Shown piece by piece: positions 7,044 to 15,144 of a stretch of DNA of 64,000 bases; position 1 is the first letter of the stretch; every line of letters begins with the position of its first letter. This DNA comes from JBLXBZ01 sp048265185 (GTDB taxonomy: Bacteria > Pseudomonadota > Alphaproteobacteria > Rhizobiales > Stappiaceae): contig JBLXBZ010000007.1 in assembly GCA_048265185.1 (NCBI GenBank), positions 99,805 to 163,804 on the forward strand, read 5' to 3'. The position numbers and the translations under genes were made by a program. The notes under the pieces are model-generated. The model worked only from the letters and a program-made list of their open reading frames with translations, was not told the DNA's origin and ran no database searches.

Positions 7044-9389
7044 TCATATCTGGATGTCCACCGCGCCTGTGGCGCCGCTCACCGTTGTTTTTCCAGCCAA
7101 AGATTGAGATTGCGAAAGCTCGTCCATTTCGCCGGCGCGCTTCGCGTCTTCATTCAATGCGGCGCGGGTCTGATCGTTCATTTGGCGCTCTTGCTGTCCC
7201 TGTCCGAAGCCCGCATGCGCACCATTATCTTTCAAGGAGAACTGAAGCCCGCCAGGCTCCGTCTTGAGACCAGCCGCCTCCAACGCCCGTTCAAGACCGC
7301 GGTGGTCGCGCATGAACATGTCAAGCGTTTCGCTCCGCTCAATAAACAAATGCGCTTTCACCGAGCCATCTTGCGCGATCTTCATCTGCACGTCGACGCC
7401 GCCCAATTCCGCCGGATCAAGGCGAATATGAAATTGACTGGAGTCTTTGCCGCTCTGCTGCGTCAATTGTTTGGCGACTTGAGCCATTGCCGCGGCGGCG
7501 AGCGCTGGGTTTTGATTCTGGACCGCATTCTGCTGCGGGACGCTGCGCGCAAAACGCGCAGGGTCCGTTTGCATTGTTTGATCCCAATTTTCACCGTCCA
7601 ACTGAAAACCCCCGTCATCCGCCGCGCCACCAGAGGCCATGGCGCTGACGAAGGTCAAGGCGGCGTTGGCGACCCCGGAACGCGCGGAGCCCGACACAGG
7701 CTTGCCAGCGCCAGCCGGCGTTGGAACATCAGCCCCAACGGCGTCTTTCGCTACAGCGCCGCCAGTTGCGCCGCCGCCCTCTTCATTCATAAAGAAATAT
7801 TTCCCAGCGCCATTCAAAACAGCCGGCGCGTCCATTGACGCGCCTGAAACTGAGGAAACAAGAGAGGAAGCCTGCGCCTTTACAAAAGTCGCCTCCAGAG
7901 CAATACGCCCGTTTGCAGGCGATTTCTCCGCAGCTCGTCCACCAACATCCCCCTCCCCGCTCACCGAGCGTCTCTCAATATCCGCTCCAACTAAAGGCGC
8001 CGCGCCGCCGTCCGCATCACCTTTCTTCATCTGCGCGGGAACAGGCGTCACAGCCACCGGAGCGCTATTTTCTTCAACGCCGATCTGTTTCACAAAACTA
8101 GCATGAAGAAACGAATGCTGAGACGTCTCCAGCGTAGACGCTGGAGCAGGCGATAGCGCAGATAATGACGCACTAACCTGAACGGCGCCAGTTTTCGCGC
8201 TATCGCCAAACGCCGCCACACGCGCCGCAAGAGCAACAGCCCCGGGAACGCCCCCCTCGTCATCTCCCGCCGCACCCGGAGCCGGGGACGCGGGAGTTTC
8301 AACAGCTTTCGTCGCTGGAATGGGCGGCGCCAGTTTTTCCCCCGTCTCCACGCCTCCAGATTTGGCGACCGGAAAACCCGCCACCTTCAAGTCTTCGTCA
8401 ACGGCGGATTTTGCGCTCGCCTCTAACGCTAAGCCAGCTCCCGCCCCATTGACGCCATTGCGCCCATCGCCGGCAAGTGTCTCCCCTTCCGCCCGTCGTA
8501 TCCTGTTCGTCACGCCAGAGAATATTTCCGGCCGGGACGGCGGTGTCTCCAAAACGTCAGCATTGGCGGGCGCCGCGCTGGAAGATTCTTTACTACCTGT
8601 CAAAGATGAAACCGCAGAGCTTCTTTCCTCAAACGGCGCGCCTGACCCTACGTTCTCTGCGACGACGGCGGTCTTCACGTCAAAAGCCAAAGACGCTTCC
8701 ACCATTTGAGACGGAGCGCGCTCAAAAACCATGGAGTCGGGCTCAACCAACGTCTCTACATTTTCCAATATGGCCGCGGCGTCCACGCGCAAATCGCCCT
8801 CGGCGGAGGGCTGGGATATCCCCTCCAACACGTCAGGCGCCGCCAGCGCAGGACTTGCGAAAAACCGAGGAAAATTAACGTCCGACTGCTCCGCGGCAGC
8901 TTCCTCAAACGGCTCAGACGTCGCGCTCTTTTCATGCGCAGCCGCGTCCATATCCGCCGCCAGCAATTTCTCCCCTTGTAAGTCCGCATCCGCCAGACGC
9001 TCTTGCGCGGCGTTCATTCGCAATTCCCCAGGAGGTAAAATCGAAGCGAGAGACGCGGCGCTGACCGTCGCAGCCGTGTCTTTCAAGGCTATTTCGCTGA
9101 AACTGTCCTCTGAACCGCCAATAGACAAGTTTCGTTTCGCCGCCTCGGCCTCATCGACAGATATTGAAGCCTCACTCTTGGAGGAAAAAGCGGAAACCAC
9201 CATTTTCATGGAGGGCGCGCCGGCCATGTCGAGCGTCGCCGCCCCCGCGTCCGAGACTTCGCCGACGACTTCAGTAAGCGCCGAAGAAAAACTGCCTCCC
9301 GACGCTCTGGGCAGCCCTTCATCCACGGACTCGCCCACCCGCAAACCGTTATTCCCCATAAGAAAAAAGCCACCGATATCCAACGGCAT
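7044..9389 (-). CDS. fliK: FliK, flagellar hook-length control protein
   Basis: Molecular ruler and substrate-specificity switch of flagellar export, about 780 aa, long for the family. Residues up to about 650 are Ala/Ser/Glu/Gly-rich low complexity. The C-terminal Flg_hook domain begins near FHIRLDPAELGGVDV and continues through LKTEPGGLQFSLKDN. The frame is open to a GTG at 9422; the ATG at 9389 is preceded directly by GAGGAG, and a TTG two codons further is better spaced from it, so the start is uncertain by up to 13 codons. It heads the fliK-flgD operon with a sigma-54 promoter. Base composition and codon use are like the neighbours. Confidence 0.9.
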   Translation of the reverse strand: MPLDIGGFFLMGNNGLRVGESVDEGLPRASGGSFSSALTEVVGEVSDAGAATLDMAGAPSMKMVVSAFSSKSEASISVDEAEAAKRNLSIGGSEDSFSEIALKDTAATVSAASLASILPPGELRMNAAQERLADADLQGEKLLAADMDAAAHEKSATSEPFEEAAAEQSDVNFPRFFASPALAAPDVLEGISQPSAEGDLRVDAAAILENVETLVEPDSMVFERAPSQMVEASLAFDVKTAVVAENVGSGAPFEERSSAVSSLTGSKESSSAAPANADVLETPPSRPEIFSGVTNRIRRAEGETLAGDGRNGVNGAGAGLALEASAKSAVDEDLKVAGFPVAKSGGVETGEKLAPPIPATKAVETPASPAPGAAGDDEGGVPGAVALAARVAAFGDSAKTGAVQVSASLSALSPAPASTLETSQHSFLHASFVKQIGVEENSAPVAVTPVPAQMKKGDADGGAAPLVGADIERRSVSGEGDVGGRAAEKSPANGRIALEATFVKAQASSLVSSVSGASMDAPAVLNGAGKYFFMNEEGGGATGGAVAKDAVGADVPTPAGAGKPVSGSARSGVANAALTFVSAMASGGAADDGGFQLDGENWDQTMQTDPARFARSVPQQNAVQNQNPALAAAAMAQVAKQLTQQSGKDSSQFHIRLDPAELGGVDVQMKIAQDGSVKAHLFIERSETLDMFMRDHRGLERALEAAGLKTEPGGLQFSLKDNGAHAGFGQGQQERQMNDQTRAALNEDAKRAGEMDELSQSQSLAGKTTVSGATGAVDIQI

Positions 9390-9454
9390 CTCCTCAAACA
9401 ACCGCGCGAGGTAAAATTGCACCCCAGCCGAATTTTAGAAATCTCCCTATGACA

Positions 9455-9470
9455 TGCAAGTTCCAAGCCA
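9455..9470 (-). promoter_or_regulatory. Sigma-54 promoter of fliK-flgD
   Basis: Minus strand TGGCTTG-GAAC-TTGCA against the consensus TGGCACG-N4-TTGCA: the GG and GC pairs are exactly 10 bases apart. The -12 element would place transcription start about 23 bases ahead of the GTG at 9422. Sigma-54 promoters of hook genes are FlbD targets in Caulobacter, and flbD is 8 kb away on the same strand. Confidence 0.8.
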
Positions 9471-9544
9471 CTATTGAAAATCAGTATTTACATTATAAAA
9501 CAATAAGATAAATTATCAGCGTCAAAGTTACGCCATTTTATTCA

Positions 9545-9577
9545 GGCAAGGATTGCCGGGTTGGGGCAATCCTTGCC
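9545..9577. repeat. Strong hairpin in the divergent fliK/mnmA intergenic region
   Basis: GGCAAGGATTGCC and GGCAATCCTTGCC share a 13-base perfect stem (9545-9557 with 9565-9577) around a 7-base loop. There is no T-run on either side, and both flanking genes point away, so it is not an obvious terminator. It could end an unrecognised small RNA or be a protein site. The rest of 9423-9869 holds the two promoters and nothing else I recognise. Confidence 0.5.
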
Positions 9578-9619
9578 GAACGCTGTTGAAATAAAAACGC
9601 GTGAGTTGAAATTAGCCCA

Positions 9620-9649
9620 TTGGCCTTGAGCGAAGATTTTTTATATAGT
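9620..9649 (+). promoter_or_regulatory. Candidate sigma-70 promoter for mnmA
   Basis: TTGGCC at 9620-9625 and TATAGT at 9644-9649 with an 18-base spacer, in the leader of mnmA. It would give a 5' UTR of about 210 bases to the ATG at 9870. Prediction by eye only. Confidence 0.35.
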
Positions 9650-9869
9650 GCGCCTCAACAAGACATTCATAATGGGGAAATAGCTAGGCGAACCAAGCCC
9701 CTCCCCTTGAAAGCAGGCGAAGCGGTGGCCCAAGACAATCCGCATCGCGTCATGCGTGTCAGTCCGATCACGGAATATTCCACGACGCCTCCGCGCGTCT
9801 GATTATTCCAAAATTGAATTTACGGATGATGACGGGACGTTTCATCTCGCCATCCTGAAGGTGAAACCT

Positions 9870-11066
9870 ATGCTTAACAGCCTTGACCTGCCCAAAAGTC
9901 CAGCGGACACCCGCGTTGTGGTCGCCATGTCCGGCGGCGTGGATTCTTCTGTCGTAGCGGGCATCCTCAAACAAGAAGGCTATGACGTCATCGGCGTCAC
10001 CCTTCAGCTTTATGATCACGGCGAGGCCGTTCACCGCGCAGGCGCATGTTGCGCTGGGCAAGACATTCATGACGCGCGGCGCGTGGCCGAGCTTCTGGAT
10101 TTCCCTCATTATGTTCTTGATTATGAAAAACGCTTCAAGGAAGCGGTTATCGACAGTTTCGCAGAAAGCTATATTGCGGGCGAGACACCAATCCCTTGCG
10201 TGTCCTGTAATCAGACGGTGAAATTTTCCGATCTTCTGGAGACGGCCAAAAATCTTGGAGCGGACGTTCTGGCGACGGGCCATTACATCCGCAGCAAATT
10301 GGTCAATGGGCGGCGGGCGCTGTTTCGTCCTGTAGACCTTGACCGGGACCAGAGCTATTTTCTGTTCGCCACGACGCCAGCGCAAATCGACTTCCTTCGT
10401 TTTCCGCTCGGCGGCATGACGAAGCCTGAAACGCGTGAGCTCGCTCATAAATTAGGCCTGTCCATCGCCGACAAACAGGACAGTCAAGACATTTGCTTTG
10501 TGCCGCAAGGGAAGTATTCCGACATTATCGAAAAGCTGAAGCCCGGAGCTGCGGAAGCCGGCGACATCGTTCATGTGGACGGGCGCGTTTTGGGTCGGCA
10601 CGAAGGCATCATCCATTACACCATCGGCCAGCGCCGGGGCATCGGGGTGGCCACGGGAGATCCATTATATGTGGTGCATCTGGACCCGGACAACAGCCGC
10701 GTGATCGTTGGACCGCGGGAAGCTTTGGCGACGAAGATCGTTGACCTGCGCGACGTCAACTGGATTGGCGAGGGCGAAATTTCCGACCTTCCCAAAGAGG
10801 GGCGTGAAATTTTCGCCAAGGTTCGCTCCACCCGCCCGCCGCGCCCAGCTGTGCTGCGTTATGATGAGGGCAAGGTCACAGTGGAGTTGGCGGACGGCGA
10901 AGCCGGCGTCGCCCCCGGGCAAGCCTGCGTGTTTTTCGACAATGACGCGGATGATTCTTGCGTTCTCGGCGGCGGCTGGATTCAGCGCGCCCGAAAAGAT
11001 CCCGCGTCAGAGGCGGCGATTACGCGGCTTATCGACGGCCCCAGAACGGTGGTGGCGCAAGCATGA
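9870..11066 (+). CDS. mnmA: MnmA, tRNA 2-thiouridylase
   Basis: Adds sulfur to U34 of tRNAs for Lys, Glu and Gln, using sulfur relayed from a cysteine desulfurase (398 aa). ATP-pyrophosphatase loop MSGGVDSS near residue 20, first catalytic Cys in CVSCNQTVKFSDLL, second Cys in QDICFVPQGKY, plus the tRNA-binding segment HYTIGQRRGIG. The frame is open back to 9756, but the ATG at 9870 has a GAAGGTG ribosome site, gives the usual family length and starts just before the conserved domain. It overlaps the next gene by 4 bases. Confidence 0.95.
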   Translation: MLNSLDLPKSPADTRVVVAMSGGVDSSVVAGILKQEGYDVIGVTLQLYDHGEAVHRAGACCAGQDIHDARRVAELLDFPHYVLDYEKRFKEAVIDSFAESYIAGETPIPCVSCNQTVKFSDLLETAKNLGADVLATGHYIRSKLVNGRRALFRPVDLDRDQSYFLFATTPAQIDFLRFPLGGMTKPETRELAHKLGLSIADKQDSQDICFVPQGKYSDIIEKLKPGAAEAGDIVHVDGRVLGRHEGIIHYTIGQRRGIGVATGDPLYVVHLDPDNSRVIVGPREALATKIVDLRDVNWIGEGEISDLPKEGREIFAKVRSTRPPRPAVLRYDEGKVTVELADGEAGVAPGQACVFFDNDADDSCVLGGGWIQRARKDPASEAAITRLIDGPRTVVAQA

Positions 11067-11746
11067 ATCAACGCCTTTCCGCTGCCTCGCAACGCCGCGC
11101 GCATATAAAAAAACGCCTTGTCCGCAAGCTTGACGAAGAAGCGGTTCGCTTGTCATACGCCCGATGGGCGCCGGTTTATGACGCCATTTTCCGCGGCCCC
11201 TTCTACTTTGGACGGGCGGAGGCGGTAAAACGAATTAACATGCACGAAGGTCGCATTTTAGAAGTTGGCGTTGGAACCGGCATGTCCTTGCCGCTTTACA
11301 AAAATGACCTCGAGATCGTCGGCATCGACCTTTCACCGGAAATGCTGGCGCGGGCGCAATCAAAGACGTCCGCCCAAAAGCTTACGAACGTCAAGGCTCT
11401 TTTGCCCATGGACGCCTGCGAAATGGCTTTGCCGGACAATAGTTATGATTGCACCGTCGCCATGTTCGTCATGTCCGTCGCCCCGGACCCGATCAAAGTC
11501 CTGCGAGAAATGGAGCGCGTCACCCGCCCCGGCGGAGCGGCCTTTGTGGTCAATCACTTTTCCACCGACAAAGGGTTACGCTCCCATGTAGAGAAATGGC
11601 TGCATCGCCACGCCGGGCGGTTGGGATGGAACCCGGAGTTCCCACGCGAACGGATTTTGGGGCAATCCGGACTGGAGCTTGTTAACGAGAAACGTCTTTC
11701 TCCTTTCGGTCTGTTCACCTTGCTTGAACTGCGAAAACCAGACTAG
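11063..11746 (+). CDS. pmtA: PmtA-like phosphatidylethanolamine N-methyltransferase
   Basis: SAM-dependent class I methyltransferase of 227 aa. It resembles the Rhodobacter-type PmtA that methylates phosphatidylethanolamine stepwise to phosphatidylcholine at the inner membrane. SAM motif I is ILEVGVGTGMSLPLY; further family segments are IVGIDLSPEMLARA, VAMFVMSVAPDPIKVLREM, PGGAAFVVNHF and HRHAGRLGWNPEF. The ATG overlaps the mnmA stop as ATGA, so a longer open frame from 10958 is not used. Linkage to mnmA gives no functional clue. A generic UbiE-like methyltransferase is the alternative. Confidence 0.78.
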   Translation: MNQRLSAASQRRAHIKKRLVRKLDEEAVRLSYARWAPVYDAIFRGPFYFGRAEAVKRINMHEGRILEVGVGTGMSLPLYKNDLEIVGIDLSPEMLARAQSKTSAQKLTNVKALLPMDACEMALPDNSYDCTVAMFVMSVAPDPIKVLREMERVTRPGGAAFVVNHFSTDKGLRSHVEKWLHRHAGRLGWNPEFPRERILGQSGLELVNEKRLSPFGLFTLLELRKPD

Positions 11747-11841
11747 CCGCGTCTCGTCTAGTCACTTTCGCTTGGCCGTCCTCGCCTGTTTCAACGCCAC
11801 ACACGCCGGCGCGGCGACGCATCCCGCGCCAGCATGTTTTT

Positions 11842-12717
11842 CTAGCGATAAATCAATTGAAGCAAACCCCGACTAAGCGCGCTGTCCTCACGGGTCATAT
11901 CGATAAGAAGGTCGAAATGATTTCGGTTTGGAACCTCCATCAACGCGCTTTCGAAACCGGCGCCGCGCCACGCCTTATCAAACGCGACTGACTGGCGTTT
12001 GAAGCCAGCCGGTTCGCCGTCCGCATAGGCCACAAGAATCGGGCAACCGTTATCCGGCATGTTGAGCAAAGGGCTAAGGGCGGCGACCGAAGCCTCATCC
12101 AACTGAATCCACTCCTGCACGAAAGACTTGGCGATCGGCCCCAGATGAAACAGGCCGCTGATGGGCATAGCGCCTTTGACAATATCCACGGGAACGTCAA
12201 ATGCGTCATGCCAGCCGCCCGCCAGCAAAGCGCCGGTCAAATGCCCGCCCGCCGAGCTGCCGCCCACGAATATACGCTGAGGATCGAGGCCATAGGCCGG
12301 GCCATTACGCCAGATAAAAGCGACGGCGGCGCGCACCTCGCGCACGATCTCCGCCAGTGTGACTTCAGGCGCCAGACGGTAATCCATAACGGCCGTGGCC
12401 ACGCCAGCTCTAGCCAACATAGGCGCCATAAAGGCCGAGTCGTTCTTCGACAACGCCCGCCAATACCCCCCGTGAATAAACAGAAAAACAGGCCGCAACT
12501 CCCCCGCCGCCGCGCCAAGAACATCAATGGTTTGCCCGCTCTCTTCGTCATAAACAACACCTTGACGCGCCCCAGGCATGCGCAGCGCCTCGTCTGACAA
12601 TTCACGATAGCGTCGCATCTCTCCTTCGAAAATCTCCAGAGAAACTGAAGCGCGAGCGTTATAATCATGGTCGACCCGCACCCGTGGCCAGCCAGTCTCT
12701 GCAATAAATTCGCTCAT
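11842..12717 (-). CDS. Kynurenine-formamidase-like alpha/beta hydrolase
   Basis: Esterase/arylformamidase-like hydrolase of 291 aa, cytosolic (no signal). HGGYW supplies the oxyanion hole, GGSSAGG carries the nucleophilic Ser, and the acid and base are probably the Asp of VAYADGEPAGF and the His of PNRNHFDLL. HGGYW with this spacing is typical of bacterial arylformamidase/kynurenine-formamidase relatives. The frame opens at 12798, but ATG 12717 (MSEFIAETGW) fits the family. It is divergent from the Lrp regulator at 12916, which may control it. No kynureninase is recognisable nearby, so the true substrate may be another amide or ester. Confidence 0.7.
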   Translation of the reverse strand: MSEFIAETGWPRVRVDHDYNARASVSLEIFEGEMRRYRELSDEALRMPGARQGVVYDEESGQTIDVLGAAAGELRPVFLFIHGGYWRALSKNDSAFMAPMLARAGVATAVMDYRLAPEVTLAEIVREVRAAVAFIWRNGPAYGLDPQRIFVGGSSAGGHLTGALLAGGWHDAFDVPVDIVKGAMPISGLFHLGPIAKSFVQEWIQLDEASVAALSPLLNMPDNGCPILVAYADGEPAGFKRQSVAFDKAWRGAGFESALMEVPNRNHFDLLIDMTREDSALSRGLLQLIYR

Positions 12718-12844
12718 AATACCCCTCAAACACGCGATTCTACGCACAAGGGTGCTCTCGAGCGAAAAAAACCACAAGCCCCCCCTACCGTTGTGCACCG
12801 CAGTAGAGAGCAGAAATTCAAAGGAAAAATATTAGGCCAGTCAT

Positions 12845-12874
12845 TTCACCAAAATTTGAAATCGGCCTTATAAT
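12845..12874 (+). promoter_or_regulatory. Candidate promoter of the Lrp-family regulator
   Basis: TTCACC (12845-12850) and a perfect TATAAT (12869-12874), 18 bases apart, 41 bases upstream of the ATG at 12916. The region is AT-rich compared with its surroundings. Confidence 0.4.
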
Positions 12875-12915
12875 GAAATATACATTCTATAAAAATGACA
12901 ATATGGAGTTTGAAT

Positions 12916-13380
12916 ATGCAAATTGATGAATTTGATAGAAAGATACTATCCATACTCCAAGAAGATGCTAGTCTTTCTATAGCGCAAATATCCGAGCGCA
13001 TAGGTTTGTCAGCGACACCATGCTGGCGCCGCGTTCAACGACTGGAGCGTGAAGGTTTTATCGATGGGCGAGTAACGCTTTTAAATCAAAAGCGTATAGG
13101 TCTAGACCTTACCGTTTTCGTCATGATCCGCACCAATCAGCACAATCGCGCCTGGTTGGATAGATTTAACGCCGCGGTTAACGACTTTAGCGAAATCGTT
13201 GAAGTCAATAGATTGGCAGGTGAATATGACTACGTTTTAAAGGTTATCACTAAAAACAACTCGTCATATGACAGTTTTTACAAAAGATTTATTGATATAA
13301 TAGAGTTGAGCGATGTCACTTCCTGCTTCTCAATGGAACAAATCAAGCAAAGCACCCGGCTCCCCCTCGAAGAGCTCTGA
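12916..13380 (+). CDS. Lrp/AsnC-family transcription regulator
   Basis: Amino-acid-responsive regulator of 154 aa. N-terminal winged helix-turn-helix (IDEFDRKILSILQEDASLSIAQISERIGLS, TPCWRRVQRLE) and C-terminal RAM ligand-binding domain (NRLAGEYDYVLKVI). ATG 12916 is chosen over ATG 12895 because GGAG lies 8 bases before it and the protein then starts at the conserved domain. The gene is visibly AT-richer than both neighbours, suggesting a different history or relaxed codon use. It is divergent from the hydrolase and overlaps the next enzyme gene by up to 68 bases, so it most likely senses the substrate of this pathway. Confidence 0.85.
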   Translation: MQIDEFDRKILSILQEDASLSIAQISERIGLSATPCWRRVQRLEREGFIDGRVTLLNQKRIGLDLTVFVMIRTNQHNRAWLDRFNAAVNDFSEIVEVNRLAGEYDYVLKVITKNNSSYDSFYKRFIDIIELSDVTSCFSMEQIKQSTRLPLEEL

Positions 13381-15085
13381 CGATGCTTGCCAACAGCTAA
13401 TCAAGCGCATCCGTGACGGAGTGATCGGCGAGCGCAGCCCCGTGCCCGGTCCCTTCGGCCCGAAGCCGCTCATCTATGCCGATTACGTCGCCTCCGGCCG
13501 TTCTCTAGATTTCATTGAGAACGCCATGGTCAAATACGCTTTGCCTTGTTATGGCAACACCCACACGGAAACCTCCTACACTGGCCGCGAGACCACCCGA
13601 TTGCGGGAAATGGCTCGCGCAGAAGTGAAGAACGCGGTTGGCGCAAGCGACAAACACGCAGCCATCTTCACCGGCTCAGGCGCGACAGCCGCCGTCGACA
13701 AACTGGTGCGCGCCATGGGATTATACGCGCCGGAAGCCTTGCGCCGCGCTCCGTCCTTACGACCCAGATCAGAAACGCCGGTCGTTTTCGTCGGCCCCTA
13801 TGAACACCACTCCAACGATTTGCCATGGCGTGAAGCCATGGTTGACGTTGAACGCATTCCGCTGAACGACGAAGGTCAAATTTGCCTAGAGACGCTTCGC
13901 GAAGCCTTATCGCGCTTTGAGGATCGAAGCGTGAAAATCGGCGCATTCTCCGCCGCCTCCAACGTCACCGGCGTCAAAACCGACGTGCGGGCGCTGGCCA
14001 CGCTGCTGCACGAGCATAACGCCTTGTTCTTCTGCGACTTCGCCGCCGGCGGCCCTTATATGACCATCGATATAAGCGAAAGTCGTCCCGGCGCAAATGA
14101 TCATATCGACGCGATTTTCCTCTCTCCGCATAAGTTCATCGGCGGCCCCGGCGCCAGCGGTCTTTTAGTGGCCGATCGCAAATTACTCTCAAGCAAAGTC
14201 CCATCCGTGGCCGGCGGGGGCACGGTGAGCTATGTGACCGGCGATCATCAGGCTTACGTGCGTGATGAAGAACGACGCGAGGAAGCAGGAACACCGGGCA
14301 TTCTTGGCGACATTCGCACCGGCATGGCGCTGCGCTTGAAAAGCGACGTGGGCGCCCAGCGGATCGAAGAGCTGGAGCAGGCCATGGTGAAGAAAGCTAT
14401 CGCCGCCTGGAGCCTCGAACCGGCGATCAATCTGCTCGGCTCCAAATCCGCCGACAGGGTTGGTATTTTCTCCTTCAACATCTCCCATGGCGACAAGGAC
14501 CTGCACCATGGCTTCGTCGTCGCCTTGCTGAACGACCTCTTCGGCATTCAGGCGCGCGGCGGCTGCTCTTGCGCCGGGCCCTACGCCCACGACCTTTTGA
14601 AGATTTGCCCCGCAGACGCGGAACGTCATGAAAATCTGGTGCAACAAGGCTCCAGTCTCATGCGCCCGGGCTGGGTGCGTCTTGGCTTCAATTATTTCTT
14701 CGACGAGGAAACCGTCGATTACATTATCGAAGCCGTGTCTTTCATCGCTCGTAACGGCGCGGCTTTCCTGCCTTTCTATCAGGTAAATCCGGAAAATGGG
14801 GTCTGGAGCGCCATCACGCCCCTTCCCCAAACGCCCAGCGACTTGCCTGATTTCAGCGCTGTCTGGCGCGGCGACGCCCCCGCCCCCGCCATTCAAACGA
14901 ACACGCCAACGCTCAAAAAGTGTATGGAAACCGCACTCGAACTCGCGCGCAATCCCGCTCAGGCCGGACTCAATGGACAAGCAGGGACAGGCCCAAACCA
15001 TTCGCCCCTTTCCGCCGAGGCGGAGGCCATGCGCTGGTTCTGGATGCCGAACGAAAGAGAAGTCACAAAAAAGGAACGCCTTTAA
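13313..15085 (+). CDS. Class V PLP-dependent enzyme (cysteine desulfurase-like fold)
   Basis: Large fold-type I PLP enzyme (590 aa) of the aminotransferase class V/cysteine desulfurase superfamily. PLP lysine in FLSPHKFIGGPG (about residue 274), phosphate/ring contacts around THTETSYTGRETTRLRE and FTGSGATAAVDK, and a Cys-rich loop RGGCSCAGPY where desulfurases carry their catalytic Cys. The C-terminal 90 residues are Pro-rich and poorly conserved. The start at 13313 overlaps the lrp gene by 68 bases, and no in-frame ATG lies between it and the domain. It is followed by the DAO-type oxidase. Desulfurase, selenocysteine-lyase or other beta-elimination activity is possible; the substrate is unknown. 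Confidence 0.75.
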   Translation: MSLPASQWNKSSKAPGSPSKSSDDACQQLIKRIRDGVIGERSPVPGPFGPKPLIYADYVASGRSLDFIENAMVKYALPCYGNTHTETSYTGRETTRLREMARAEVKNAVGASDKHAAIFTGSGATAAVDKLVRAMGLYAPEALRRAPSLRPRSETPVVFVGPYEHHSNDLPWREAMVDVERIPLNDEGQICLETLREALSRFEDRSVKIGAFSAASNVTGVKTDVRALATLLHEHNALFFCDFAAGGPYMTIDISESRPGANDHIDAIFLSPHKFIGGPGASGLLVADRKLLSSKVPSVAGGGTVSYVTGDHQAYVRDEERREEAGTPGILGDIRTGMALRLKSDVGAQRIEELEQAMVKKAIAAWSLEPAINLLGSKSADRVGIFSFNISHGDKDLHHGFVVALLNDLFGIQARGGCSCAGPYAHDLLKICPADAERHENLVQQGSSLMRPGWVRLGFNYFFDEETVDYIIEAVSFIARNGAAFLPFYQVNPENGVWSAITPLPQTPSDLPDFSAVWRGDAPAPAIQTNTPTLKKCMETALELARNPAQAGLNGQAGTGPNHSPLSAEAEAMRWFWMPNEREVTKKERL

Positions 15086-15144
15086 CACATAGCAATTTGT
15101 GTTAATCCTGTGGCGGGATAAATAATCCGCAAAGGAATTGTCCA

